Of a DNA stretch of 64,000 nucleotides, positions 53,758 to 61,988 are shown one piece after another. The notes beneath the pieces were generated by a model. It saw only the letters and a list, made by a program, of their open reading frames with translations. It ran no database searches and had not been told where the DNA came from. How positions within the stretch are numbered: position 1 is the first letter of the stretch; every line of letters begins with the position of its first letter. Origin of the DNA: Sulfurimonas sp. (GTDB lineage Bacteria; Campylobacterota; Campylobacteria; Campylobacterales; Sulfurimonadaceae); NCBI RefSeq assembly GCF_028714655.1, contig NZ_JAQTLY010000005.1, positions 1 to 64,000 of the forward strand. The letters are read 5' to 3'. The translations under genes and the position numbers were made by a program.

Positions 53758-55130
53758 TTTTTTTCTTCTAATATCTCTACTAAACACTCTTTATAAACAT
53801 TTATAGCTTCAACCAGTGCATCTTCGGGGATAGATAACGGAGGTCCAAATTTAATTGTGCCGGATAATGTTCTAACAGAGTTTACCCCTTTGAGCATTGC
53901 TCTGTAAATCAACTCATCCACCAACTCTATATCAAGTTTATCACTTCCCTCTTTTGCGAAAAAAACTGCTGCAACCAACCCCCTGCAACTTATATAAGAG
54001 ATAAGTTCGGGATACTCTTTTTGCCATTTCAATAACTCTTCTTCTAAAACTTTTCCTTTTACAAAAGATTGTTCTACCAGCTTTTCATCAATCAAGACAT
54101 TAAGCGATGCCAAAGAAGCCGCACACGCCAAAGGATTGCCGCCATGAGTGCTGTTCATCGACGGGTCGATATTTAAAATCTCGCCTCTCCCCAAAATAGC
54201 CGATAACGGTATACTTGATGAAATGGCTTTCCCCATACATACCAAATCCGGCTCCATATTGTAATGCTCAAATCCAAAGAGTCTGCCCGTTCTTCCAAAA
54301 CCGGCTTGGACTTCATCAACTGTTATAAGCACTTGATTCTCTTTCGCCCATTTAACCATGGCATCTATGTACGGTTGTGGGTAAAACAAAGCGCCCCAAC
54401 CTTGGTATGGCTCCATTATGATTCCGGCTACATTTTTAAAAACAAGCCCCAATTTTTCCAACTCTTTTAAATCTCTTAGAAAAAGTTCATCTGCGCTTAG
54501 CCCGCTCTCTTTAACATACCACTCTGTCGGAAAAGGGAGATGATAAATATCTTTGTCCTGATTTACTATCCACTCTTTTCCTGCGGCTTTTCCGCCTAGC
54601 TGTTGCGAACCTGTTGTTTTTCCGTGAAAAGAGCCTAAAAAGCTGAGTATTACTATCTTCTCTTTGCTGATTTTCCTACCGTTTTGCCTCATAGTTTTAA
54701 AAGCGGCTTCCGTAGTTTCTGAGCCTGTCGTGTACAAAATACATTTATCTAAATATGATGGCGTTACTTCAATTAATCTTTTTACAAAATCTCTTCTCTC
54801 GCGGGATGGATAATAGTAGTTATTTAACAAAGGTTTTTTACAACTGTTTTCTATCGCTTGGACTACTTTTGGATGAGAGTGTCCGATATTTGCAACAAAT
54901 ATTGTAGATGTTAAATCTATAAAACAGTTTCCGTAACCGTCAAATATTTGATAATCTTTTGCGCTATCCCATAAAATCGGCAGCTGGTCATGCATAGAGT
55001 CCGTCTCGTAAAATCTTAAATCTTTGATTATCTCTATTGTATCAGGATGAGGAATCGGAGTGCAAACCTCTCTATGTTTTGTTTTTATATTTTTTGTTTC
55101 TTGGGGTATTAAATCATAATGTATTTTCAT
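53754..55130 (-). CDS. Class III (PLP) aminotransferase
   Basis: A 458-aa PLP enzyme of the glutamate-1-semialdehyde/ornithine aminotransferase type. It shows TTGSETTEAAFKTMR, SFHGKTTGSQ, ITVDEVQAGFGRTGRLFGFEH and the PLP Lys in CMGKAISSSIPLSAI. Nonulosonic acid pathways normally use DegT-type aminotransferases, so a class III enzyme is unexpected here. It overlaps the CMP-transferase and VOC genes by 4 nt each. Confidence 0.9.
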   Translation of the reverse strand: MKIHYDLIPQETKNIKTKHREVCTPIPHPDTIEIIKDLRFYETDSMHDQLPILWDSAKDYQIFDGYGNCFIDLTSTIFVANIGHSHPKVVQAIENSCKKPLLNNYYYPSRERRDFVKRLIEVTPSYLDKCILYTTGSETTEAAFKTMRQNGRKISKEKIVILSFLGSFHGKTTGSQQLGGKAAGKEWIVNQDKDIYHLPFPTEWYVKESGLSADELFLRDLKELEKLGLVFKNVAGIIMEPYQGWGALFYPQPYIDAMVKWAKENQVLITVDEVQAGFGRTGRLFGFEHYNMEPDLVCMGKAISSSIPLSAILGRGEILNIDPSMNSTHGGNPLACAASLASLNVLIDEKLVEQSFVKGKVLEEELLKWQKEYPELISYISCRGLVAAVFFAKEGSDKLDIELVDELIYRAMLKGVNSVRTLSGTIKFGPPLSIPEDALVEAINVYKECLVEILEEKK

Positions 55131-55867
55131 CTATGTTCTCTTTTATTTTTTTTTAAATGTTCCAATAAATCACTGCCGTTTTTTGATATTAGATACTCTA
55201 TATATTTAAACTCTTCGAGAGTATCCACTTCATAACCGTTAGGTGTAACATATCCGAGTATTTTGCCACCATATAGTGAATTATACTGTTTTATGAAACT
55301 CGGTTTAAGTATATCGACATAACCGTTTGGTATATAAACTTCAGGAAAGGATTGTCTGGGTTTATTTGTATCTTCAAGAGTATATTTATCGCAAATAGGA
55401 GTGTAAAAATTATCTTTTATCAAAAACCATTTAAAAGGGGATTCTGCTGCTATATGTGATGATCGCAGTGAAGTCGCTTCGCTGTTTTTCATAAACTCTT
55501 CAATAGCCGCATCTATATATTTTACTTCTCTAAGCGGTGTTGTCGCTCTTAGCAAGATGATTAAATCAGGGATATAGTCTTCATTTTTTTCTAACCAATT
55601 CAGAGTATGCAAAACATAATCTATATCTGCAGATTTATCGCCTGCAAACTCGCTTGGTCTTAAAAATGGAGCTTGGGCACCAAAACTACACGAAATCTCT
55701 GCAATCTCCTCTGAGTCGGTTGAGACTATCACTCTGTTTATCTTTTTAGAAAGTTTTGCTGCAGCAATCGTGTAGCCAATTAAAGGAAATCCCTCCAACA
55801 GCTTGATATTTTTTTTTGGAACACCTTTTGAGCCGCCACGGGCCGGAATTAAAGCTAAAATATTCAC
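55127..55867 (-). CDS. Acylneuraminate/nonulosonate cytidylyltransferase
   Basis: Activates a nonulosonic acid with CTP. The 246-aa product has the signature LIPARGGSKGVPKKNIKLL at the N-terminus, STDSEEIAEISCSFGAQ and LLRATTPLR. It is close to PtmB/LegF/NeuA proteins of Campylobacterota. It shows that the cluster makes a CMP-sugar of the sialic-acid type. It starts 3 nt after the methyltransferase stop. Confidence 0.92.
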   Translation of the reverse strand: MNILALIPARGGSKGVPKKNIKLLEGFPLIGYTIAAAKLSKKINRVIVSTDSEEIAEISCSFGAQAPFLRPSEFAGDKSADIDYVLHTLNWLEKNEDYIPDLIILLRATTPLREVKYIDAAIEEFMKNSEATSLRSSHIAAESPFKWFLIKDNFYTPICDKYTLEDTNKPRQSFPEVYIPNGYVDILKPSFIKQYNSLYGGKILGYVTPNGYEVDTLEEFKYIEYLISKNGSDLLEHLKKNKREHR

Positions 55868-55870
55868 TTT

Positions 55871-56722
55871 TTACCTTTTAATTAATTGTGCTATAACCGT
55901 ATCTGTCGCACCTAAGCTTGAGAGCTGTGCTTCATAAGCCTTGGTTAACTCGGGGGAGTCTATAAAATTACCCCACTTTTGATGTCCGCCTGCTTTGTTA
56001 TGCGATAGCCAATATAGATGATTGGATAAAGGGTAGCGCTGAATATATTTTACAAACTCTATCTCGACTCCGTAAACTTTTTTAAAGAGCAGTCGCAAAG
56101 TTTTAGAGTTATAAAGAAAAAGATGAGGACTCCAATATGTAAAATTCGAAAATGCCTTGTTCTTATAGATTGTCAATAATGCATCATCCGAATTTGGAAC
56201 TTCAACAATCAATTTGCCGCCTTTTTTTAGTTTAGAGACTAAGAGTTTTAAAATACCTATCGGATTGCTTAGGTGTTCTACTACATGAAAAGCCGTGATT
56301 ACATCATATCTGTCATTTTCTAAGCTCTCAATATCTGCTGTATGATTAATATTGTTCTTCTTATAATGTTCTATTATTTTATTGTCAAGTTCGATTCCGA
56401 CGACTGATTTTGCCACCTCTTTAGCTTTTAGTAAAAATCCCCCCGCACCACTGCCAAAATCAACGATATCCTTGTTTATTATCATATCTTTTACAAATTC
56501 AAATCTTCTATTATCATCAACGCAGGTTTCATTGAGCCACTCATTTATATCAAGACCTTGCGACATGTTAGAATCTTCATAATAGTTTTCATCAATATGC
56601 TCTAAACTAGATAAAAAAACTAAACCGCAATGATTACATTCTAAAACATCAAGTTTCTCATTATCACGAACTTTGCCGTCTCTTACTTTGTAATCAGAAG
56701 AGCCGCATAAATAACATTTCAT
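55871..56722 (-). CDS. Methyltransferase with N-terminal cysteine cluster
   Basis: A 283-aa SAM-dependent methyltransferase. The N-terminus (CYLCGSSD and CNHCGLVF) has two CxxC pairs that likely bind zinc. The SAM-binding DFGSGAGGFLL follows at about 100, then DVITAFHVVEHLSNP. The layout matches Methyltransf_23-type sugar methyltransferases. It overlaps the NeuB fusion by 1 nt (TAATG). Confidence 0.86.
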   Translation of the reverse strand: MKCYLCGSSDYKVRDGKVRDNEKLDVLECNHCGLVFLSSLEHIDENYYEDSNMSQGLDINEWLNETCVDDNRRFEFVKDMIINKDIVDFGSGAGGFLLKAKEVAKSVVGIELDNKIIEHYKKNNINHTADIESLENDRYDVITAFHVVEHLSNPIGILKLLVSKLKKGGKLIVEVPNSDDALLTIYKNKAFSNFTYWSPHLFLYNSKTLRLLFKKVYGVEIEFVKYIQRYPLSNHLYWLSHNKAGGHQKWGNFIDSPELTKAYEAQLSSLGATDTVIAQLIKR

Positions 56723-58611
56723 TATATTTTCCCTTCCATTCTCTCTAAACTAACCCAGAAGCCTTCGCCATTATTTTTATGCCCCTGCCAAACTTCCGGA
56801 ATAAAAGAAGCATTTGGAGAAAACTCATTTATAACAGGATATATATGTTCAAAATCAATATTTCCATCGCCTATTTGAATACCCTCTCCATCTACGCCGC
56901 TACCGTCTGATATATGATAGTGCGCCGTATAAGGAGCTAATTTTCTTGTATATTCAATGTGATTCCAGCCAAATTTATTACATGCCAAGTGTGAATGTGA
57001 AATGTCCTGACAGATTTTCAGATTTGTTTTATTACAAAAATCAATTATCTCATCTGCATCGATAAAAATATTTTGATACCTTTGACCTCCAAAAAGCCAA
57101 GGAAACGGTGCCATATTTTCAGGCAGCAGCTCTACCCCGTCTAGGTTTAGTTTACTTATTGAATCAATAAGATTTTTATAATATGTTGGTTTTTGTTCAA
57201 TCGGTAAAATTTCATCTTTAGTAAATCCGCCGCAATGCACTACGATTTGAGGCTTGGTAGTTTTTGGAAAATATTTTTTCATACCTAAAGTTTTATCAAT
57301 TACTCTTTGAAGATGCGCGATAGATTTTTTTCTGTACTCTTCATCCGGTGTGCAAAGGTCTAAAAGATGATCATCCTCAAACAATTCAGGTGCATGAACG
57401 ATATACTCACAACCATATGTTTGCGTTAAAAATTTTGATAAATCCTCCGTAATATCTTTAAAACTCATATGAAACTCAACAGAATCCGGCTTAGTATTTT
57501 GCATTAAAGAGTCAATATCATGAAATCTTACAGGCAGTGCCCAAGTCCTATTAAAGTTATAATGTTTCTTAGCTCTTACTAAACCACCCAAGTCAGATTT
57601 AAAAAGCGCTTTTCCCTTTTTTATGTCCCTTACTGCTTTATATCCGACTATTTTATTTAGATACTGAGGATTAAGTCCTTGTCCCGGGCTTTTAATCTCA
57701 AACATCTCTTTAGTAAAGATTTCACCCTCTTTTATATCTTCTTTGGCAAATATGCTTTTAGATAAATTTTCTCTGTTTATTAATTCGCCTTGAGTTACAA
57801 CTCTATCTTTATCGCTTCCAAGCGAGAGTTCAACTTCACGAATCCCTTCAACTAATCTTTTAAAATCATCATACTCTAAACTAGCGCTATGGTCAGGTCC
57901 TTCCATATTTCTATCAAGAGTAAAGTGTCTTTCAATTATTTGTGCTCCCATGGCAACAGCCGCGATTGAAACGGCTATTCCCCTCTCGTGACCTGAATAT
58001 CCGACGGGAATATTATATTTTTTTAATTTATTAATGTACCTGAGATTAATGTCTTTAAACGGTGCAGGATATGTGGAGTTGCAATGAAGCAATGCAAAGT
58101 CTGCTTTTAATCTTGTCAAAAATTCAACACTCTCATCTATCTCCTCTTTCGTGCTCATTCCGGTTGATAATATTAAAGGCTTGTTTTTCTTAACCAAATG
58201 CTCTAACAAATCAAAATTTGTCATATCCGCGGATGCCGTTTTAAACGCTTCGACACCTATCGATTCAATTGCATCTGCACTTGACTTATCCCAAGGAGTA
58301 CACATAAATATAAGATTTTTACTTCTTGAATACTCTGCTAAAGATTTATACTGCTCATAACTCAACTCAAATTTTTCCAACAATCCCATTGTGTACTGTG
58401 TAGACAAGTCACTGCTTGTCATATCAAGTGCATCTTTGGAATATAACTCTTTTAAATTTCTCATCTGAAACTTAACACAATCAACTCCACATTTAGCAGC
58501 AAGGTCTATTAATTTCACGGCATTTTCATAAATACCGTTATGATTCATACCAATTTCCGCGATTATAAATACTTTATCGTTACTTCCGATTTCAAAATTG
58601 TTAATCCTCAT
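56722..58611 (-). CDS. NeuB-type nonulosonic acid synthase fused to a TIM-barrel isomerase
   Basis: A 629-aa fusion. Residues 1-280 are a NeuB synthase (IIAEIGMNHNG, DCVKFQMRN, HCNSTYPAPF, IIERHFTLDRNMEGPDH), which condenses phosphoenolpyruvate with an amino sugar. A SAF domain follows (about 285-340). The C-terminal 280 residues form a xylose-isomerase-like TIM barrel (EFHMSFKDI, IVHCGGF, CQDISHSHLACN, HISDGSGVDGEG). The start is ATG 58611 with AAGGA 7 nt upstream and an ATGA overlap. The fusion implies channelling between an isomerase step and the condensation. Confidence 0.92.
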   Translation of the reverse strand: MRINNFEIGSNDKVFIIAEIGMNHNGIYENAVKLIDLAAKCGVDCVKFQMRNLKELYSKDALDMTSSDLSTQYTMGLLEKFELSYEQYKSLAEYSRSKNLIFMCTPWDKSSADAIESIGVEAFKTASADMTNFDLLEHLVKKNKPLILSTGMSTKEEIDESVEFLTRLKADFALLHCNSTYPAPFKDINLRYINKLKKYNIPVGYSGHERGIAVSIAAVAMGAQIIERHFTLDRNMEGPDHSASLEYDDFKRLVEGIREVELSLGSDKDRVVTQGELINRENLSKSIFAKEDIKEGEIFTKEMFEIKSPGQGLNPQYLNKIVGYKAVRDIKKGKALFKSDLGGLVRAKKHYNFNRTWALPVRFHDIDSLMQNTKPDSVEFHMSFKDITEDLSKFLTQTYGCEYIVHAPELFEDDHLLDLCTPDEEYRKKSIAHLQRVIDKTLGMKKYFPKTTKPQIVVHCGGFTKDEILPIEQKPTYYKNLIDSISKLNLDGVELLPENMAPFPWLFGGQRYQNIFIDADEIIDFCNKTNLKICQDISHSHLACNKFGWNHIEYTRKLAPYTAHYHISDGSGVDGEGIQIGDGNIDFEHIYPVINEFSPNASFIPEVWQGHKNNGEGFWVSLERMEGKI

Positions 58612-59969
58612 ATTTTTTCCTTGGTTATCCAACTTCTTAATCCATTTTTATCAAATGTAAAAGTCTCTATTTGAAAGCCTCTCTCTTTTAAAGAGTTCAT
58701 CAATTTTAATTTATTAAAAGTTTGTACATAAAATAAAAAGTAGCCGCCGCCGCCGGCACCTAGTAACTTCCCGCCTAAAGCACCGTTATTCAGCGCATAC
58801 TCATAAAGTTCATCTAAAAATGCAGTTGTAATCTTTGAAGAGAAGTTCTTTTTTATGACCCATGCTTTATGTAAAAGTTCGCCAAAATCATCAAGCCTGC
58901 CCTTTAAAATCCTTGATTTCATTTCATGTGCAATATCTTTAGAAATCTGCGCATACTCTTTTTGTTTCTCTTTATTCATATTTTCTTTTTGGTCATCATG
59001 AATATTACCGGAGTTGTGTGTTATTCCGGAATAACACAAGATTAAAGAGTCTTCTAATTCATTGATTATATTCTCGGTTATTCGCAGAGGATTTACAATA
59101 TTTTCATCATTTTTAAATTCCATAAAGTTAAACCCGCCAAATACCGTAGCATATTGGTCTTGCCAACCGCCTGCAAGCCCTAGTTCAACTCTTTCGGCAT
59201 GAAACGCAAGTTCAGCGATTTCATAATCATTAAATTTATTTTCTCTAAAATTATTGAATGTTCCTATTATAGCCGAGAGTTGCACGGCAGAACCGCCAAG
59301 CCCGGAACCGACAGGCACATCACTGTAAGTATAAAGCTCAAATCCAAAATCAGGGTTTAAAAGCTTAATAACGGATTTGATTAAATCTAGCGTTCCGTCA
59401 AAGCGTATCTCTTTAATATCATTGTATTCAATCCCTTCTTTTAAATCATAAGAAAATATTTTAATCTTATGATCATTCCTCTTTTGTAAAACGGCATGTG
59501 CAAATTTATTTATAGTAGCGTTTAAAACTACTCCGCACTCTTCATAAAAATAGGTTGTCAAATCTGTTCCGCCTCCGGCAAAACTTATTCTAACAGGGGA
59601 TCTTGCTTTTGAAATAATTTTCTCTTTTTGATTCCAATTAATGTTTTTTTGGGACACTACCGATATAAGTTCATGGTTTTTATTTAAAATTGGGATAATT
59701 CTAATTTTTGTATCAAGAAGTTTTAAAATATTCTCTCTTGTTGCGTCTTTTTCTAGTAAAAACACAAAATCTCTATTTAAACACTTACTTATTTCTATAT
59801 TTAAATCTTTTTCAACCAGTAAAACTCTTCTTATGTCGCCGTCGGTGGCACTGCCTATAATTTTTTTATTATCTTCGACAAACACTATACCCGAATGATT
59901 ATTTTCAATTACCCGTAATGCAGACTCTATGCTCTCATTTTTATTTATTAAAAATTTATTTATTTTCAT
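58608..59969 (-). CDS. CBS-GHMP sugar kinase (HddA-like) fusion
   Basis: A 453-aa protein. Residues 1-115 are a CBS-domain pair (GIVFVEDNKKIIGSATDGDIRR, IIPILNKNHELISVVS). Residues 120-450 are a GHMP kinase with RSPVRISFAGGGTDL, the phosphate loop PVGSGLGGSAVQL and LLGAGGGGYF, close to heptose-7-phosphate kinases. CBS domains usually bind adenyl or sugar nucleotides, so they may sense pathway state. It is the first gene of the operon and pairs with the nucleotidyltransferase at 43947-44651. Confidence 0.88.
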   Translation of the reverse strand: MKINKFLINKNESIESALRVIENNHSGIVFVEDNKKIIGSATDGDIRRVLLVEKDLNIEISKCLNRDFVFLLEKDATRENILKLLDTKIRIIPILNKNHELISVVSQKNINWNQKEKIISKARSPVRISFAGGGTDLTTYFYEECGVVLNATINKFAHAVLQKRNDHKIKIFSYDLKEGIEYNDIKEIRFDGTLDLIKSVIKLLNPDFGFELYTYSDVPVGSGLGGSAVQLSAIIGTFNNFRENKFNDYEIAELAFHAERVELGLAGGWQDQYATVFGGFNFMEFKNDENIVNPLRITENIINELEDSLILCYSGITHNSGNIHDDQKENMNKEKQKEYAQISKDIAHEMKSRILKGRLDDFGELLHKAWVIKKNFSSKITTAFLDELYEYALNNGALGGKLLGAGGGGYFLFYVQTFNKLKLMNSLKERGFQIETFTFDKNGLRSWITKEKI

Positions 59970-60012
59970 TCCAACTCACATTATTTGCATTTAGCTATTA
60001 AATTTGTTGATA

Positions 60013-60018
60013 ATTGTA
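60013..60018 (-). promoter_or_regulatory. Possible -10 of the glycan operon
   Basis: On the minus strand AAGTTACAATTATC contains TACAAT about 44 nt before the kinase start at 59969. It lies in the 141-nt gap after the last flagellin gene, which otherwise shows only a hairpin (GAGTG/CACTC, 60063-60083). Confidence 0.4.
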
Positions 60019-60110
60019 ACTTAATTTTTATGAACTTAAGAAGATGTAGAAGTTAAAGTGTAGAGTGACACAACTTGCCACTCCTAACTTTTTTAAAAAA
60101 TTGATTGAGA

Positions 60111-60944
60111 CTATTGTAATAGTCTTAGAACATTTTGCTGAACGGCATTAGCTTGGCTCATTGCATAAGACCCTGATTGAGCTAAGATATTATGTTTTGC
60201 AAAGTTTGCAGACTCTTTAGCAAAGTCAACATCACGAATGTTTGATTCAGCTGCTGCAATATTTACTTGCGTAACTGAAATATTTCTAACATTTGATTCA
60301 AGTTTATTTTGTGCAGCACCCAGTGTAGCACGAAGAGTGTCCACATTTTTGATACCGATATCCATAAAACCGATTGTTGCTTCCGCACTACCTGCAGTTG
60401 CAACGGTAAGGCTAGCCGCAGCAGTTGCTAAATTAACAACAGACGCAGTTCCGATACTTACAGCCTGCGTATCATTAGCGTACGCCCCCGTATGAAATGT
60501 AAAAGTACCTGTTACCCCGCCGGATCCATTAAGAATCCCTATCCCGTTAAACTTAGTTTTACTTCCGATATCATCCGCTTCTGCTGCTAAAGCATCAATC
60601 TCTTTTTTAATGTAGCTTCTTGAGTCTGCATCTTGAGTATCATTGGCTGCCTGAGTAGCAAGGACACGAATTCTTTTAAATATATTCCCGACTTCTTCTA
60701 AAGCGCCGTCTGCCGTTTGGATAAGACCGATACCGTCATTTGAGTTAGCTATAGCTTGACCCAAACCTTGAGATTGAGCCGAAAGTTTATTTGCAATAGC
60801 CAAACCTGCCGAATCATCTGCAGCTTTGTTTATTCTTAGACCTGAAGATAGAGCAGTTAAACTTTTATCAAGTCCAACATTGTTCATCGTCGATTTCATA
60901 TGTGCATTCATTGCACCGATGTTTGTGTTTATTCTAAATCCCAT
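60111..60944 (-). CDS. Flagellin, copy 1 (third in transcription order)
   Basis: Main filament protein of 277 aa. Conserved ends (MGFRINTNIGAMNAHMKS at the start and MSQANAVQQNVLRLLQ at the end) form the coiled-coil D0/D1 core around a short variable middle. It differs from copy 2 only at one residue (Lys in place of Ala in DFAKESANF). The Ser/Thr-rich middle is the expected target of the Maf glycosyltransferases nearby. A palindrome around the stop codon may aid termination. Confidence 0.96.
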   Translation of the reverse strand: MGFRINTNIGAMNAHMKSTMNNVGLDKSLTALSSGLRINKAADDSAGLAIANKLSAQSQGLGQAIANSNDGIGLIQTADGALEEVGNIFKRIRVLATQAANDTQDADSRSYIKKEIDALAAEADDIGSKTKFNGIGILNGSGGVTGTFTFHTGAYANDTQAVSIGTASVVNLATAAASLTVATAGSAEATIGFMDIGIKNVDTLRATLGAAQNKLESNVRNISVTQVNIAAAESNIRDVDFAKESANFAKHNILAQSGSYAMSQANAVQQNVLRLLQ

Positions 60945-60962
60945 AATAAATCCTTTTTGGGC

Positions 60963-60977
60963 AGAGCCTTTTGCTCT
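60963..60977 (-). promoter_or_regulatory. Leader hairpin of flagellin copy 1, next to the Shine-Dalgarno
   Basis: agagc (60963-60967) pairs with gctct (60973-60977) around a 5-nt loop, 7 nt upstream of the AAGGATTTATT start region. The same hairpin is kept before copies 2 (61902-61916) and 3 (62831-62847, with six base pairs). Confidence 0.55.
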
Positions 60978-60989
60978 AGTTACTTTTTC

Positions 60990-61005
60990 TCAGCTTCCTT
61001 GCTGA
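60990..61005 (-). promoter_or_regulatory. Hairpin with AAGGAA loop upstream of flagellin copy 1 (CsrA-type site)
   Basis: On the RNA strand TCAGC-AAGGAA-GCTGA forms a stem with GGA exposed in the loop, the known CsrA recognition form. In Campylobacter jejuni CsrA binds the flaA leader and is countered by FliW; a similar role here is inferred. An identical site precedes copy 2. Confidence 0.5.
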
Positions 61006-61049
61006 ATTTTTCAACAACTTTTATGCATTTTCTAGTAAGCAATCCAAGA

Positions 61050-61883
61050 CTATTGTAATAGTCTTAGAACATTTTGCTGAACGGCATTAGCTTGGCTCAT
61101 TGCATAAGACCCTGATTGAGCTAAGATATTATGTTTTGCAAAGTTTGCACTCTCTGCCGCAAAGTCAACATCACGAATGTTTGATTCAGCTGCTGCAATA
61201 TTTACTTGCGTAACTGAAATATTTCTAACATTTGATTCAAGTTTATTTTGTGCAGCACCCAGTGTAGCACGAAGAGTGTCCACATTTTTGATACCGATAT
61301 CCATAAAACCGATTGTTGCTTCCGCACTACCTGCAGTTGCAACGGTAAGGCTAGCCGCAGCAGTTGCTAAATTAACAACAGACGCAGTTCCGATACTTAC
61401 AGCCTGCGTATCATTAGCGTACGCCCCCGTATGAAATGTAAAAGTACCTGTTACCCCGCCGGATCCATTAAGAATCCCTATCCCGTTAAACTTAGTTTTA
61501 CTTCCGATATCATCCGCTTCTGCTGCTAAAGCATCAATCTCTTTTTTAATGTAGCTTCTTGAGTCTGCATCTTGAGTATCATTGGCTGCCTGAGTAGCAA
61601 GGACACGAATTCTTTTAAATATATTCCCGACTTCTTCTAAAGCGCCGTCTGCCGTTTGGATAAGACCGATACCGTCATTTGAGTTAGCTATAGCTTGACC
61701 CAAACCTTGAGATTGAGCCGAAAGTTTATTTGCAATAGCCAAACCTGCCGAATCATCTGCAGCTTTGTTTATTCTTAGACCTGAAGATAGAGCAGTTAAA
61801 CTTTTATCAAGTCCAACATTGTTCATCGTCGATTTCATATGTGCATTCATTGCACCGATGTTTGTGTTTATTCTAAATCCCAT
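61050..61883 (-). CDS. Flagellin, copy 2 (second in transcription order)
   Basis: A 277-aa flagellin. Its middle and N-terminus are identical to copy 1, but near the C-terminus it carries the codons of copy 3 (DFAAESANF), so it is a mosaic. The spacer before it (61884-61988) repeats the spacer before copy 1, and the repeat unit is 939 bp. This shows recent tandem duplication with gene conversion. It ends in the palindrome agactatt/aatagtct at its stop codon. Confidence 0.96.
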   Translation of the reverse strand: MGFRINTNIGAMNAHMKSTMNNVGLDKSLTALSSGLRINKAADDSAGLAIANKLSAQSQGLGQAIANSNDGIGLIQTADGALEEVGNIFKRIRVLATQAANDTQDADSRSYIKKEIDALAAEADDIGSKTKFNGIGILNGSGGVTGTFTFHTGAYANDTQAVSIGTASVVNLATAAASLTVATAGSAEATIGFMDIGIKNVDTLRATLGAAQNKLESNVRNISVTQVNIAAAESNIRDVDFAAESANFAKHNILAQSGSYAMSQANAVQQNVLRLLQ

Positions 61884-61901
61884 AATAAATCCTTTTTGGG
61901 C

Positions 61902-61916
61902 AGAGCCTTTTGCTCT
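61902..61916 (-). promoter_or_regulatory. Leader hairpin of flagellin copy 2
   Basis: Same agagc/gctct stem-loop as before copy 1, with unchanged spacing to the ribosome-binding site. Confidence 0.5.
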
Positions 61917-61928
61917 AGTTACTTTTTC

Positions 61929-61944
61929 TCAGCTTCCTTGCTGA
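61929..61944 (-). promoter_or_regulatory. AAGGAA-loop hairpin before flagellin copy 2 (CsrA-type site)
   Basis: Identical to the site before copy 1 (60990-61005): a 5-bp stem with GGA in its loop. Confidence 0.5.
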
Positions 61945-61988
61945 ATTTTTCAACAACTTTTATGCATTTTCTAGTAAGCAATCCAAGA

